A stretch of DNA of 64,000 nt from Rhodobacteraceae bacterium IMCC1335 (GTDB lineage Bacteria > Pseudomonadota > Alphaproteobacteria > Rhodobacterales > Rhodobacteraceae): the NCBI GenBank assembly GCA_039640495.1, contig CP046864.1, forward strand, positions 930,001 through 994,000, given 5' to 3'. How positions within the stretch are numbered: the stretch's first letter is position 1; every line of letters starts with the position of its first letter. Both the position numbers and the translations under genes were made by a program. The notes under the pieces were generated by a model. The model ran no database searches, had not been told where the DNA came from, and was given only the letters and a program-made list of their open reading frames with translations. Positions 9,181 through 19,215 of the stretch are shown one piece after another.

Positions 9181-10082
9181 TCGCCCCTATGGCAAATTTT
9201 CTGGCGATGATTTCAGGAGACGGGCGTCGGAATAAAGTTGTTCCGCCCACAGGTTTTACGGCAACTCTTAGCACGGCCACATCTGCAATCATGGCGTTTT
9301 TGGTTGTGTTCGCGCTAGTATTGTCTTTAGCGGCTGATCGGCTTGCGGCGCGCTGGAGCACGGCCTTATCTGGCAGCGCAACATTGCGCGTATCAGCCTC
9401 GGCAGACCAGCTAGAGGCGCAGGTGCAGCAGGCTTTGCAGGTTTTGCAAACCACCAGCGGGATCGCCTCGGCCCGTGTGATGAGCGCCGATGAACAGCGC
9501 GCTTTGCTGGAGCCTTGGTTTGGGCCTGATATGCCGCTTGAAGATTTAGCCGTGCCTCGCTTGATCGATATCCAAGAAACCAGTGCGGGGTATGATGCAC
9601 AGGGTCTTCGGCTGCGTTTGGCGGCAGAAGTGCCGTCTGCGGTTTTGGATGATCATACGCGTTGGCAAAAGCCGTTGGCGCGGGCCGCGCAGCGGTTGTG
9701 GTTGTTGGGAATTGTGTCAATTATATTGATGATAGCGGCAAATGCGGCGATGATCACGCTGGCCGCGCGCGCATCCATGGCGGCCAATGCGCAGGTGATC
9801 GCGGTTCTGCGTTTGATTGGAGCGACGGATAATTACATTGCCTCGGCCTTTGTTGGCTGGTTTACATTTCGTGCCTTTGCGGGCGCCTCCATCGGCATCG
9901 CACTGGGCGCGGTGGTGGTGTATCTGATCCCGTCGGAAGAGCCGCGCAGCCTGATTTTAACAGGGCTTGGCTTGCAGGGGCTGGAATGGCTATGGCTGGT
10001 TTCTATTCCACCGTTTTCGGCAGGAACGGCTTATCTTTCGACGCGCCGCGCCGCCCAGCAGGTTTTGGCAGGGCTTGCGTAG
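9177..10082 (+). CDS. ftsX: Cell-division protein FtsX
   Basis: Permease-like partner of FtsE in the inner membrane; it relays ATP hydrolysis to periplasmic amidase activators. The 301 residues have the FtsX topology: one membrane segment near residues 37-56, a periplasmic domain of about 100 residues, then three C-terminal segments starting near residue 172 (LLGIVSIILMIAANAAMI). The conserved VLRLIGATDNYI motif of the cytoplasmic coupling loop is clear. The start overlaps the ftsE stop (ATGA), and plsC begins directly after the stop (TAGATG), so the three genes are very likely one transcript. Confidence 0.9.
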   Translation: MIAPMANFLAMISGDGRRNKVVPPTGFTATLSTATSAIMAFLVVFALVLSLAADRLAARWSTALSGSATLRVSASADQLEAQVQQALQVLQTTSGIASARVMSADEQRALLEPWFGPDMPLEDLAVPRLIDIQETSAGYDAQGLRLRLAAEVPSAVLDDHTRWQKPLARAAQRLWLLGIVSIILMIAANAAMITLAARASMAANAQVIAVLRLIGATDNYIASAFVGWFTFRAFAGASIGIALGAVVVYLIPSEEPRSLILTGLGLQGLEWLWLVSIPPFSAGTAYLSTRRAAQQVLAGLA

Positions 10083-10832
10083 ATGTCTGTTTTCAGATGG
10101 ATCATGAGCGCGGCCTTTGTGTTTCAAATGTATCTGATGATGGTGGTATTGGGTATTTTATTTCTACCATGGGCCCTGTTTGAACGGCGTGGTGCTTACG
10201 CGGCAGTGCGCTCCTATTCAAATTGGGTGCGCTGGAGCGCCCGCTGGATGATCGGCCTGCGTTCCGAAGTGCGCGGAAAAATTCCGGAGGGAGAAGTTCT
10301 TATCGCCGCCAAGCATCAAAGCTTTTTTGACGCGATTTTGATTGTGAGTGTGGTTCCAAAACCCAAGTTCATCATGAAGAATTCGCTGAAATATGCACCT
10401 GTTCTGGGCTGGTTCGGTTTGCGGATTGGATGTATTTGTGTTGATCGCGGCAAACGGACGCAAGCCATAAAATCAATGGTGGCTGCGGTCAATTCAGGCA
10501 ATTCGCCTGCAGGACAGTTGATCATTTATCCGCAAGGCACCCGGATCGCGCCTGGCGCATCGGCGCCGTATAAGATCGGTACTGCGGTTCTTTATCAAGA
10601 AACCGGTCAAACCTGCATCCCCGCGGCAACGAATGTTGGCGTTTTCTGGCCCAAATATGGCATCCTGCGACAGCCCGGTCTGGCGGTGGTTGAGTTTCTG
10701 CCTGCCATTCAACCCGGGTTTGACAATGAAGAGTTCATGCATAGGCTGGAAGAGATGATTGAGCAAAGCTCAAACGCTTTGTTGGAAGAGGCGGCAGCAG
10801 ATAGATTTTATCCGCTTGGTCGAGACACTTGA
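10083..10832 (+). CDS. plsC: 1-acyl-sn-glycerol-3-phosphate acyltransferase
   Basis: Transfers an acyl chain to lysophosphatidic acid to make phosphatidic acid at the inner membrane. The 249-residue protein has one N-terminal membrane segment (about residues 8-30), the catalytic HX4D box as HQSFFD (His78 to Asp83), and the substrate-binding box IYPQGTR with a following Pro-rich element. Its ATG touches the ftsX stop, and its end overlaps the start of the PPOX gene in another frame. Placement after ftsEX is seen in related genomes; division and lipid supply may be co-expressed, though that is inference. Confidence 0.92.
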   Translation: MSVFRWIMSAAFVFQMYLMMVVLGILFLPWALFERRGAYAAVRSYSNWVRWSARWMIGLRSEVRGKIPEGEVLIAAKHQSFFDAILIVSVVPKPKFIMKNSLKYAPVLGWFGLRIGCICVDRGKRTQAIKSMVAAVNSGNSPAGQLIIYPQGTRIAPGASAPYKIGTAVLYQETGQTCIPAATNVGVFWPKYGILRQPGLAVVEFLPAIQPGFDNEEFMHRLEEMIEQSSNALLEEAAADRFYPLGRDT

Positions 10833-11361
10833 GGCACTGTATAGCAAGGCGGGCCCGGCAAGCCTGCATAAAGTTGCAGATCATCTGACACCGTTATATC
10901 AAGCTTGGATAGGGGCCGCGCGCTTTTGCGTGTTGTCAACAATTGGCCCCTCCGGTACCGATGGATCCGCGCGCGGCGATCTAGGACCGGTGGTGCGGAT
11001 CCAAGACGATAAAACGCTTTTATTGCCCGATTGGCCCGGCAATAACCGTTTGGACAGTTTGCGTAACATTGTTGAAGATGGCCCTATATCATTAATGTTT
11101 ATGGTGCCGGGCGCCGATACGATGGTGCGGGTAAATGGCCATGCATCCTTGACGGCGGATCCGGATCTTTGCGCCAGTTTTTTAGAAGTTAAAGGAATCC
11201 CGGTTTGCGTGATGGTGATCACTGTGCAAGAGGTTTATATTCAATGCGCAAAATCGGTGAAACGCGCAGCATTATGGCAAACGCGCAATGCGCCGCTTGT
11301 GCCGAGCCTTGGCCAGATTTTACACGAAGCCACTGATCTTGAGGCTGGTGCGTCATCTTAG
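10759..11361 (+). CDS. PPOX-fold FMN-binding protein (MSMEG_1061-like)
   Basis: About 180-200 residues resembling the pyridoxamine 5'-phosphate oxidase-like split-barrel family. It has AARFCVLSTIG followed by GSARGDLGPVV, then LLLPDWPGNNRLDSLRNI, which in this family contact FMN, and KSVKRAALW near the C-terminus. The substrate is unknown. The start is doubtful: TTG 10759 has GGAAGAG four bases upstream but overlaps plsC by 74 nt. TTG 10816 overlaps less and matches family N-termini, but lacks a clear ribosome site. The function call stays at family level. Confidence 0.75.
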   Translation: MSKAQTLCWKRRQQIDFIRLVETLEALYSKAGPASLHKVADHLTPLYQAWIGAARFCVLSTIGPSGTDGSARGDLGPVVRIQDDKTLLLPDWPGNNRLDSLRNIVEDGPISLMFMVPGADTMVRVNGHASLTADPDLCASFLEVKGIPVCVMVITVQEVYIQCAKSVKRAALWQTRNAPLVPSLGQILHEATDLEAGASS

Positions 11362-11702
11362 GTTGGACTTTTAACCCATATCAGCAGATTGAAACCGCGT
11401 CGCTTTCGACGCGTTAAGGCGAGCCTGTCCATACCCGCCTTTTAAGCAAGGGACACAAACCGCGCTAAGGTCGAGGGCCGGCCAAAGCGCAGCTTCTAGG
11501 CGCATCGCCCGATATCAAAGTCTGCACCGCGCTTATGATAGGCGCTTGTGCTAAGCTGGAACCTTAGTTTCGGATGCGAAACTTTCGACGTCTGTGCCGC
11601 CGCAACAGATCCCGAAAATGTCGGAAACACCGTCTTTACGGAGATGTAAGCGGGCTATAGCCCAGAGAGATAAAATCGGACAAACCGATAGGAGGGAAGG
11701 CC
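11362..11702 (+). other. 341-nt non-coding leader upstream of fhs, rich in small hairpins
   Basis: No credible gene lies here. Stems readable by eye include CGCGTCG/CGACGCG (11396-11402 with 11407-11413), CTAAG/CTTAG (11551-11555 with 11563-11567), AGTTTCG/CGAAACT (11566-11572 with 11577-11583), TCTGT/ACAGA (11591-11595 with 11605-11609), CCGA/TCGG (11612-11615 with 11621-11624), GGGC/GCCC (11652-11655 with 11660-11663) and ATCGG/CCGAT (11675-11679 with 11685-11689). The last is two bases before the GGAGGG ribosome site (11691-11696). The second and third share two bases and compete. It matches no riboswitch consensus I can recall. The first stem may belong to the end of the upstream gene. 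Confidence 0.45.
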
Positions 11703-13379
11703 ATGAGTTATAAATCTGATATTGAAATCGCCCGCGAAGCACAGAAAAAACCGATCCAGGAAATCGGTGCAAAGCTTGATATTCCCTCAGAACACCTTCT
11801 GCCTTATGGCCATGATAAGGCCAAGATCAGCCAAGAGTTTATCAATTCGGTTCAAGCGAATAAGAGCGGAAAATTAATTTTGGTAACGGCCATCAACCCT
11901 ACACCTGCAGGTGAAGGGAAAACAACAACCACGGTTGGTTTGGGCGATGGTCTGAACCGGATTGGCAAGCGCGCTGCGATTTGCATTCGAGAAGCGTCTT
12001 TGGGCCCGTGTTTCGGAATGAAAGGTGGCGCTGCCGGGGGAGGATATGCCCAAGTGGTTCCGATGGAGGAAATGAACCTGCATTTCACCGGTGATTTCCA
12101 CGCGATTACATCGGCGCATAACCTGCTCTCGGCGATGCTCGACAATCATATTTATTGGGGTAATAAGCTTGAGATCGATCAACGCCGCGTGGTCTGGCGC
12201 CGCGTGATGGATATGAATGACCGGGCTCTGCGTGATATCGTAACATCGCTGGGTGGCGTGTCGAATGGGTTTCCGCGACAAACCGGATTTGACATTACCG
12301 TGGCCTCGGAAGTGATGGCTATTTTATGCTTGGCCAATTCGCTTGACGATTTGCAAAAGCGTCTGGGTGATATCATCGTGGCGTATCGGCGCGATAAATC
12401 ACCAATTTATTGCCGCGATATCAAAGCCGATGGCGCGATGACCGTGCTTTTGAAAGATGCCATGCAGCCCAATCTTGTGCAAACCTTGGAAAACAACCCT
12501 GCCTTCGTGCATGGCGGGCCATTTGCCAATATCGCGCATGGCTGTAACTCTGTGGCTGCGACGACCACGGCGTTGAAACTGGCTGATTACGTGGTGACAG
12601 AAGCCGGGTTTGGCGCCGATTTGGGGGCCGAAAAATTTATGAATATCAAATGTCGCAAAGCCGGGATTGCGCCGTCGGTTGTGGTTGTGGTTGCCACGGT
12701 CAGAGCGATGAAGATGAATGGCGGTGTTGCCAAGGCGGATCTTGGACCAGAAAACGTGGCCGCGGTACAGGCCGGGTGTCCAAATCTGGGCCGTCATATT
12801 GAGAATGTCAAAAGCTTTGGGGTTCCAGTTGTGGTGGCGATCAACCATTTTGTCACCGATACGGATGCAGAGGTGCAGGCCGTCAAAGATTATGTGGCCG
12901 AGCAAGGCTCGGAAGCAATTCTGTGCCAACATTGGGAAAAAGGCTCGGAAGGCACTGAAGTGCTGGCGCAGCGCGTGGCTGAAATTGCAGATGCGGATAC
13001 GGCAAATTTTGCGCCTCTTTACGCCGATGAGCTTAGTTTGTTCGAAAAAATTGAGACTGTTGCCAAGCGTATTTATCGCGCCGATGAAGTTTTGGCCGAC
13101 GCTAAAATTCGCACGCAGTTGAAAGATTGGGAAGAGGCCGGCTATGGGCACCTGCCGGTGTGCATGGCGAAAACGCAATATAGTTTTACCACGGATCCAA
13201 ACCGACGCGGGGCGCCTTTGGGGCATTCGGTGCCTGTGCGCGAAGTACGCTTAAGCGCGGGCGCGGGTTTCATCGTGGTGATCTGCGGAGAAATTATGAC
13301 GATGCCAGGTTTGCCATCTGTGCCAGCTTCGGAGGCGATCATGCTGAATGATTTAGGCCAGATTGAGGGGCTTTTCTGA
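11703..13379 (+). CDS. fhs: Formate-tetrahydrofolate ligase
   Basis: Makes 10-formyl-tetrahydrofolate from formate, THF and ATP, feeding one-carbon units to purine synthesis or oxidising C1 units in reverse. The 558 residues match the family. The nucleotide loop [14 protein letters not shown] lies near residues 67-80, followed by the family motif [21 protein letters not shown] region and [13 protein letters not shown]. The ATG has GGAGGG six bases upstream, a strong site. folD follows after 68 nt, giving the pair that interconverts formate and methylene-THF. Marine Rhodobacterales use this pair in methyl-group oxidation. Confidence 0.96.
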   Translation: MSYKSDIEIAREAQKKPIQEIGAKLDIPSEHLLPYGHDKAKISQEFINSVQANKSGKLILVTAINPTPAGEGKTTTTVGLGDGLNRIGKRAAICIREASLGPCFGMKGGAAGGGYAQVVPMEEMNLHFTGDFHAITSAHNLLSAMLDNHIYWGNKLEIDQRRVVWRRVMDMNDRALRDIVTSLGGVSNGFPRQTGFDITVASEVMAILCLANSLDDLQKRLGDIIVAYRRDKSPIYCRDIKADGAMTVLLKDAMQPNLVQTLENNPAFVHGGPFANIAHGCNSVAATTTALKLADYVVTEAGFGADLGAEKFMNIKCRKAGIAPSVVVVVATVRAMKMNGGVAKADLGPENVAAVQAGCPNLGRHIENVKSFGVPVVVAINHFVTDTDAEVQAVKDYVAEQGSEAILCQHWEKGSEGTEVLAQRVAEIADADTANFAPLYADELSLFEKIETVAKRIYRADEVLADAKIRTQLKDWEEAGYGHLPVCMAKTQYSFTTDPNRRGAPLGHSVPVREVRLSAGAGFIVVICGEIMTMPGLPSVPASEAIMLNDLGQIEGLF

Positions 13380-13402
13380 TAGAGTTCGGCCGCGTTTTGG
13401 CG

Positions 13403-13430
13403 CATATAGCCCCGAGGGGCATAATTTTTA
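13403..13430 (+). terminator. Weak hairpin between fhs and folD
   Basis: A GCCC/GGGC stem (13409-13412 with 13417-13420, loop CGAG) flanked by TAT/ATA and followed by ATTTTTA. It could be a partial terminator or attenuator that lowers folD expression relative to fhs. The stem is short, so read-through is expected. Confidence 0.3.
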
Positions 13431-13447
13431 GGTAAAGGAAAAACCCA

Positions 13448-14341
13448 ATGGCAGCGCAAGTGATTGATGGCAAGGCCTTTGCGGCGCAAATTCGGGTACA
13501 AGTGGCCGAGCATGTGGCGCGGTTGCAAGAACAGCATCAAATCGTGCCCGGATTGGCGGTTGTGTTGTTGGGGGAAGATCCGGCCAGTCAAGTTTATGTA
13601 CGCTCAAAGGGTAAGCAAACGCTTGAGGTGGGGATGAACAGCTTTGAGCATAAGCTGGATGCTGATACATCACAGATCGATTTATTGGCATTAATCGAGA
13701 AGCTTAACGCCGATCCCAGCGTGCATGGTATTTTGGTGCAATTGCCATTGCCAAACCATCTTGATGAAGATTTGGTGATAAACTCTATTGCCCCTGAAAA
13801 GGATGTGGATGGGTTTCATATTTCAAATGTGGGATTGCTGGGCACTGGGCAGAAATCAATGGTGCCCTGCACGCCTTTGGGATGCTTGATGATGCTGCGT
13901 GCGCATCATGGGTCTTTGTCTGGATTGAATGCGGTGGTGATTGGCCGCTCCAATATCGTGGGTAAACCGATGGCGCAGTTGCTGTTGGGTGATAGTTGCA
14001 CCGTAACCATCGCGCATAGCCGGACCAAAAACCTAAAAGATGTGGTGGCGCGCGCGGATATCGTGGTTGCCGCGGTAGGGCGTGCGCAAATGGTGCCAGG
14101 AGATTGGATCAAACCGGGCGCCACGGTGGTCGATGTTGGAATCAATCGGATTGAAAAACCTGAAGGTGGCACCCGCTTGGTCGGAGATGTGGATTATGAC
14201 AGCTGCGCCGCGGTTGCCGGCGCGATTACCCCGGTTCCAGGGGGCGTTGGGCCGATGACGATCGCTTGTTTACTGGCCAATACGCTGACGGCCTGTTGCC
14301 GCAGCAATGGGATTGACGAACCGCAGGGGTTAACCGCGTAA
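13448..14341 (+). CDS. folD: Bifunctional methylene-THF dehydrogenase / methenyl-THF cyclohydrolase
   Basis: Interconverts 5,10-methylene-, methenyl- and 10-formyl-THF in the cytosol with NADP. The 297-residue length is normal. [14 protein letters not shown] carries the catalytic Lys region, QLPLP and DVDGFH are conserved folate-site motifs, [13 protein letters not shown] is the dinucleotide-binding signature, and [11 protein letters not shown] closes the family pattern. It follows fhs on the same strand and together they form a formate-to-methylene-THF module. It converges with pdeM across 30 nt. Confidence 0.97.
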   Translation: MAAQVIDGKAFAAQIRVQVAEHVARLQEQHQIVPGLAVVLLGEDPASQVYVRSKGKQTLEVGMNSFEHKLDADTSQIDLLALIEKLNADPSVHGILVQLPLPNHLDEDLVINSIAPEKDVDGFHISNVGLLGTGQKSMVPCTPLGCLMMLRAHHGSLSGLNAVVIGRSNIVGKPMAQLLLGDSCTVTIAHSRTKNLKDVVARADIVVAAVGRAQMVPGDWIKPGATVVDVGINRIEKPEGGTRLVGDVDYDSCAAVAGAITPVPGGVGPMTIACLLANTLTACCRSNGIDEPQGLTA

Positions 14342-14371
14342 GCGCAGGAAGTTTGTTTTTCTAGGCAAATT

Positions 14372-15082
14372 TCAGGTCGCTTTCGGGCGCGGCATTGGAA
14401 TGGGCTGCGCGTTCTTGCCGGTTAAAATGGCAAGGCCGGGCTTTTTTATGAGGCGGTCTAAGGTGGGGTGATCGCAGCGTAAACCGCCTGTATAAGTGCC
14501 ATAGGCGGGCAGGATCAACCGCGTTTCATCCAGCAAGAAACAGGCGAAACTGCGCGCGCGTCCGCGCAAGGAAATCTGCGCTTTTGGGTGATAATGCCCC
14601 GAAACCTCACCAGATGATGCGGGATCGGCGATATGGCGAAACAGCAGCGGGCCGCAGGCGAATTCGGCCATATGCTGGCCGCCCAAATGAATTGGCCCCG
14701 GATCGTGATTGCCTTCGATCCATATCCAACGCCGCCCTGCCTGAAGCCGCGCTATCCATAATTGTGCATCTTCAGGAAAGGCACGCTCTGCGCTGAGATC
14801 GTCAAAGCTATCCCCCAAGCAGATCACCGTGCTTGCGCCCGTGTGCTCGATGTCTTGTTCTAGCCGTCTCAGGGTGTCTTGAATTTCATAAGGCGGCAGG
14901 TTCGCGCCGCCTTTTCGGCTGATCCGTTCCGCTTTGCCCAAATGCAAATCTGAGACGCAAAGCAATTCGACCTCGGGCCACCATAAAGCGCCGGAGGGCA
15001 ATGCGAGCAGGGCCGCGCCTGATAACATAAAGGCAAAGCCGTTCAGGAGGCGGCACTGGCTAGAGCTTTGCAGGTTTGGCAC
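14372..15082 (-). CDS. pdeM: Ligase-associated metallophosphoesterase PdeM
   Basis: A 236-residue calcineurin-like phosphoesterase of the type found with ligase-associated DEXH helicases in DNA-damage response clusters. The metal-ligand motifs are all visible: DLHLGK, GDSFDDL, GNHD and GHYHP. The start is GTG, one base downstream of the helicase stop, so the pair is surely co-transcribed. In known clusters these two sit with an ATP-dependent ligase and an exonuclease; neither is present between 17.5 kb and the next gene. The nuclease role is inferred from the family. Confidence 0.9.
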   Translation of the reverse strand: MPNLQSSSQCRLLNGFAFMLSGAALLALPSGALWWPEVELLCVSDLHLGKAERISRKGGANLPPYEIQDTLRRLEQDIEHTGASTVICLGDSFDDLSAERAFPEDAQLWIARLQAGRRWIWIEGNHDPGPIHLGGQHMAEFACGPLLFRHIADPASSGEVSGHYHPKAQISLRGRARSFACFLLDETRLILPAYGTYTGGLRCDHPTLDRLIKKPGLAILTGKNAQPIPMPRPKAT

Positions 15083-15083
15083 G

Positions 15084-17491
15084 TTAGAATTCCAATCCGG
15101 CTTCTGCCATTAGGGCGGTGGCTTCCTCAGCCAGCAACCGGTCCATCGCCTGGCCCTCAACAGGAACGCGGCCAGCTTCCAAAAACAACGGTGCCGCCAT
15201 CGGCGAGACATGCGGCAAGGCACAATGGACAATCTGTGTTGCGCGCGTTTCAAGCAATTCTTTTATCCGGTCAAAATCCACCAAGCCTTGCCGTGCTTCG
15301 CTTCGAGTGATGGCGAGCAAGATGTGCTCAGGATCATATTTGCGCAAGGTGTCATAGAGAATATCAGATGAAAATGTGGCTTGGCGGCCCGATTTACGTT
15401 GGCCCGGTAAATTGCGGTCGATCAATCCGGCGATGGTGGCAACAGCACGAAAGCTGCGTTTCATAACGGCATTTTCACCCAACCAATCCGCAAGGCCTTT
15501 TTCCAAATCCGTCAGATCAAACAGCGTTTCAGGAGCGGTAATCTTTTCAAGCCCCCAGATCAAGGTTGCGTAATCGGTGGCCACAAACCCAAGCGGGGCC
15601 AAGCCCTGCGCTTCCAGTTGTTTGGTGATCAGCAACCCCAAAGTTTGCTGCGCATTGCGCCCTGCAAAGCCATAAATAACCAAATGCTGCTGTCCGCGGC
15701 GCGGAAACGTTTCTAGCAACAGGTAGTCGCGGCTTGGCAGGCGTGAAAGCGTTTGCTGTTGAAATAGCCATTTTTGGGTAAAAGCGGGCAAGCCCCGAAA
15801 GTTTTCTGTGTCAAAGCGCTTTAAAATGCGCTTGGAAAGCTGCGTTGATGTGGCAAATTTTGTGCCCGCAAAGGTGGCGATTTTGGGTTTTTTATGCCCA
15901 TGTCGCGAGACTTCGACGACCATGTCGCGCAGGCTTTCAAACCGCACCACTTGCCCTCCGATCAAGAAGGTATCGCCCGGGGCGAGCGTGGCGGCAAAGG
16001 CCTCCTCGACCTCGCCCAGCGGCTTGCCCCCGCGCCGCTTATGCAAACGCACTTTCAGCGTATCACTGTCTTGGATGGTGCCAACATTAAGCCGCAACCG
16101 GCGGGCGCTGCGCGGATCACGCAATTTAAAATCTCCATTGGGATTTTGCTGTAAACGGTGCCATTGCTCATAGCGGCGCAGCGCATAGCCCCCGGTCGCA
16201 CAAAACTCAAGGCAGGCGTCAAATTCGCGGCGCGTTAACGCGCTATAAGGGCCAGCCTGTTTGATTTGCCCGAATAAAACGTCTGGATCAATCGCACCGG
16301 CGCAGGCGCAAAGCAAAATATGCTGGCACAGCACGTCCAAGCCTCCGGGGGGACGTGGTTCGCCATCCAAATCGTTTTCCTGCACAGCTTCTAAGGCGCA
16401 AAGGCATTCGATCACTTCAAAGCGGTTGGCGGGCACGATTAGGGCTTTAGAGGGTGCGTTATAGCGATGGTTGGCACGGCCAATGCGCTGCACAAGCCGT
16501 TTCACGTTTTTCGGAGCTCCGATTTGAATCACCAGATCGACATCGCCCCAATCGATTCCAAGGTCCAAACTCCCGGTGCAAACGATCGCCCGCAAGGCCC
16601 CGGCTGTCATCGCGGCCTCAACCTTTTGACGCTGTTGGCGATCCAAACTACCGTGGTGAATCGCGATCGGCAGCGCGTCTTCATTGGCCAGCCATAAATT
16701 ATGAAAGAAAAGTTCGGCTTGCGCCCGCGTATTGTGAAAAATCAAGGTCGTTTTATGGGCTTTGATCTGGGCAAGCACATCTGCAATCGCATATAGCCCG
16801 CCGGCACCGGCCCATGGCGGCGTGCCAGAACCGGTGAGCATTTGAATATGTGGCGTTGGCCCGGCATCTGCGATTAAAATCGGGCAGGGCGGCGAAATGG
16901 GAGATAGAAAGCTCGCGATGTCGGTAGCCTCTTTCACGGTGGCAGATAGGCCGATGCGGCGCATATCCGGGCAGAACGCCTGTATGCGGCTGAGCGCCAG
17001 CATCAATTGATCGCCCCGCTTGCTTTCGGCAAGGGCATGAATTTCATCGATAATCACGCGTTGTAAGCCAGAAAAGATATTTGCTGCCTCGGGATAAGAT
17101 ATTAAAAGCGCAAGGCTTTCCGGCGTGGTAAGCAGAATATGGGGCGGGGCGCTGCGTTGGCGCTTTTTGATATGCGATGACGTATCTCCGGTGCGGTCTT
17201 CCACCGAAATATCCAGTCCAAGTTCATCGATTGGGCTAATCAAATTGCGTTTTATATCGGCGGCTAAAGCCTTAAGGGGGAAATATACAACGTATGCAGC
17301 CCCCGCGACGGTTGCTCGGCCAGCTCGATCAGGCTGGGCAGAAACCCTGCCAAAGTTTTGCCAGCCCCGGTGGGCGCAATGAGCACCTGCGCGGGCAGGT
17401 CTGCTGTTTTAAGCATTGCAAGCTGATGGGGGTGTAAAGCCCAGTTTTTGCCGGTCAGCCATGTTGCGAATTTATCTGGAAGCGTGGTCAT
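15084..17491 (-). CDS. lhr2: Ligase-associated DEXH-box helicase, broken by one frameshift
   Basis: An Lhr-type superfamily 2 helicase, thought to act in DNA repair with PdeM. Walker A PTGAGKT lies in the first 80 residues, then the DEIHAL box, SATVKE, and the helicase C-terminal motif RIGRANHR; the Lhr-specific C-terminal region is complete. The reading frame breaks at a G5 run on the plus strand (17276-17280): upstream reads LYISPLRL then stop, while the next frame continues KALAADIKRNL. Restoring one base gives 802 residues, the usual family length. I start it at the ATG at 17491. A sequencing error is likely, though a real mutation cannot be excluded. Confidence 0.85.
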
Positions 17492-17715
17492 AGCAAAAGG
17501 ATAGCGGTCTAGGCGCAATGGGCAATGGCCAAGGGGCGCGTTTCAAAATGAACGAGGCCGCCCTTGCATGGCCGGAAGACATGGTTTTGGCCCTAGCCCT
17601 TTAAGTGAGGCGCATGATTTTGAATGATCTGCTTATTCTGGCGCTGTTAAGTTTTCATTTGGCAGCAATTTGGGCGGCCATGAGCCGAAGCAGATGCGCG
17701 GTCTTCTTGATAGGC

Positions 17716-18345
17716 CTAGGCAACAATATTGGCCTGCGTGGCGGCACGCAACTCTTCCGGGCTGACGCCTTCGGCGCATTCAACGATCTTCAAGCCGCCC
17801 TCAACCACATCCAAAACACCCAAATTGGTGATAATTCGATCCACCACGCCGGTTCCGGTCAGGGGCAGGCTGCATTGCTTCAAAACTTTACTGTCGCCAT
17901 GCTTGTTGGTGTGGTCCATAACAACCACAACGCGGCCAACACCGGCCACCAGATCCATCGCGCCTCCCATGCCTTTGACCAATTTTCCCGGAATCATCCA
18001 ATTGGCCAAATCGCCGTTTTCGGCAACTTCCATGGCGCCTAAAATAGCCATGGCTATTTTGCCCCCCCGGATCATGCCAAAGCTGGTGGCGCTGTCAAAA
18101 TAAGCGGTTTGCGGCAATTCGGTGATGGTTTGCTTGCCCGCATTGATCAGATCGGCATCTTCTTCGCCCTCGATGGGAAACGGGCCCATTCCAAGCATGC
18201 CATTTTCAGATTGCAGCGTGACTTCAACGCCTTGCGGAATATAGTTGCTGACCAAAGTTGGAATACCAATGCCCAAATTGACATACATTCCATCTTCCAG
18301 TTCCAACGCCGCCCGTGCGGCCATTTGATTGCGATCCCAAGCCAT
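17716..18345 (-). CDS. scoB: 3-oxoacid CoA-transferase subunit B
   Basis: The beta subunit of a two-subunit CoA-transferase that moves CoA from succinyl-CoA (or acetyl-CoA) to 3-oxoacids such as acetoacetate. Its 209 residues include GIGIPT near the start and the catalytic glutamate in [11 protein letters not shown], with the conserved MIRGGKI and [11 protein letters not shown] motifs. Subunit A lies 12 nt upstream on the same strand. Substrate (acetoacetate versus 3-oxoadipate) cannot be settled; no beta-ketoadipate genes are nearby, which slightly favours acetoacetate. A C7 run at 18062-18068 is intact. Confidence 0.9.
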   Translation of the reverse strand: MAWDRNQMAARAALELEDGMYVNLGIGIPTLVSNYIPQGVEVTLQSENGMLGMGPFPIEGEEDADLINAGKQTITELPQTAYFDSATSFGMIRGGKIAMAILGAMEVAENGDLANWMIPGKLVKGMGGAMDLVAGVGRVVVVMDHTNKHGDSKVLKQCSLPLTGTGVVDRIITNLGVLDVVEGGLKIVECAEGVSPEELRAATQANIVA

Positions 18346-18357
18346 AATGCGCGCTCC

Positions 18358-19056
18358 TTATGCTGCCGGGCGCGTAGTGCGCTGTTCGATACGTTTTTCA
18401 TGGGTGCCTTGAATGATGCGGTGCACATAGATTCCCGGCAGATGTATTAAATCAGGATCCAACGATCCTGTGGGTACAATTTCTTCCACTTCAGCCACAC
18501 ACACCTTGCCTGACATTGCTGCAGGTGGATTAAAATTGCGCGCTGTTTTGCGAAAAATCAAATTTCCGGTTGCATCGGCCTTCCAAGCTTTCACGATGGA
18601 AAGATCGGCGAAAAGCCCTTCTTCCATAATATAGGTCTCGCCGTTGAACTGTTTATGTTCTTTGCCCTCGGCGATCACTGTTCCAACGCCGGTTTTTGTA
18701 TAAAATCCGGGGATTCCGCAGCCGCCTGCGCGTAAACGCTCGGCCAAGGTGCCTTGTGGGTTAAACTCTAACTCTAACTCTCCAGAAAGATATTGGCGCA
18801 TGAATTCCGCATTCTCGCCAACGTAAGAGCTGATCATTTTTTTGACCTGCCGCGTCTGAAGTAAAATTCCGATCCCAAAATCATCGACGCCTGCGTTGTT
18901 AGAGGCGAAAACAAGATCTTTTGTGCCCGTCTCTTTGATCGCTTGTAGAAGAAGCTCGGGGATACCGCACAAGCCGAATCCGCCAGCCGCAATGAACATC
19001 CCATCGAATAAAAGCCCGTCTAAAGCCTCTTGTGCAGACCCATATATCTTTTTCAT
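18358..19056 (-). CDS. scoA: 3-oxoacid CoA-transferase subunit A
   Basis: The 232-residue alpha subunit of the same CoA-transferase. It shows the family's N-terminal [10 protein letters not shown] loop, [14 protein letters not shown], and the [20 protein letters not shown] region that builds the CoA site. The ATG at 19056 is followed by [11 protein letters not shown], a typical start. It precedes subunit B by 12 nt, so the two should be made together. A threefold AACTCT repeat (18764-18781) encodes an alternating Glu-Leu stretch and is in frame. Confidence 0.9.
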   Translation of the reverse strand: MKKIYGSAQEALDGLLFDGMFIAAGGFGLCGIPELLLQAIKETGTKDLVFASNNAGVDDFGIGILLQTRQVKKMISSYVGENAEFMRQYLSGELELEFNPQGTLAERLRAGGCGIPGFYTKTGVGTVIAEGKEHKQFNGETYIMEEGLFADLSIVKAWKADATGNLIFRKTARNFNPPAAMSGKVCVAEVEEIVPTGSLDPDLIHLPGIYVHRIIQGTHEKRIEQRTTRPAA

Positions 19057-19215
19057 CGCAACCGCTCCTGACCGATCAATTTGTTCTTATCTGGCCGAGG
19101 GAGGCCTTAGAGTCAATTCTTAGGCATCGCAAAACGTGAAAATCTTGGGGCGCTGGTACGCGTTTATTTTTGAGCCGTGCAACGCTCAACTGATTGGCGC
19201 CAAATGAGATTATAG

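Noticed and set aside
11362..11702. Known riboswitch in the fhs leader (THF, glycine, SAM types)
   Set aside because: None of the consensus elements I know are present. Kept only as an unassigned structured leader.
17605..18042. Plus-strand open frame opposite scoB
   Set aside because: Mostly the antisense of scoB, which has clear family motifs. The part outside scoB has no supporting signal.
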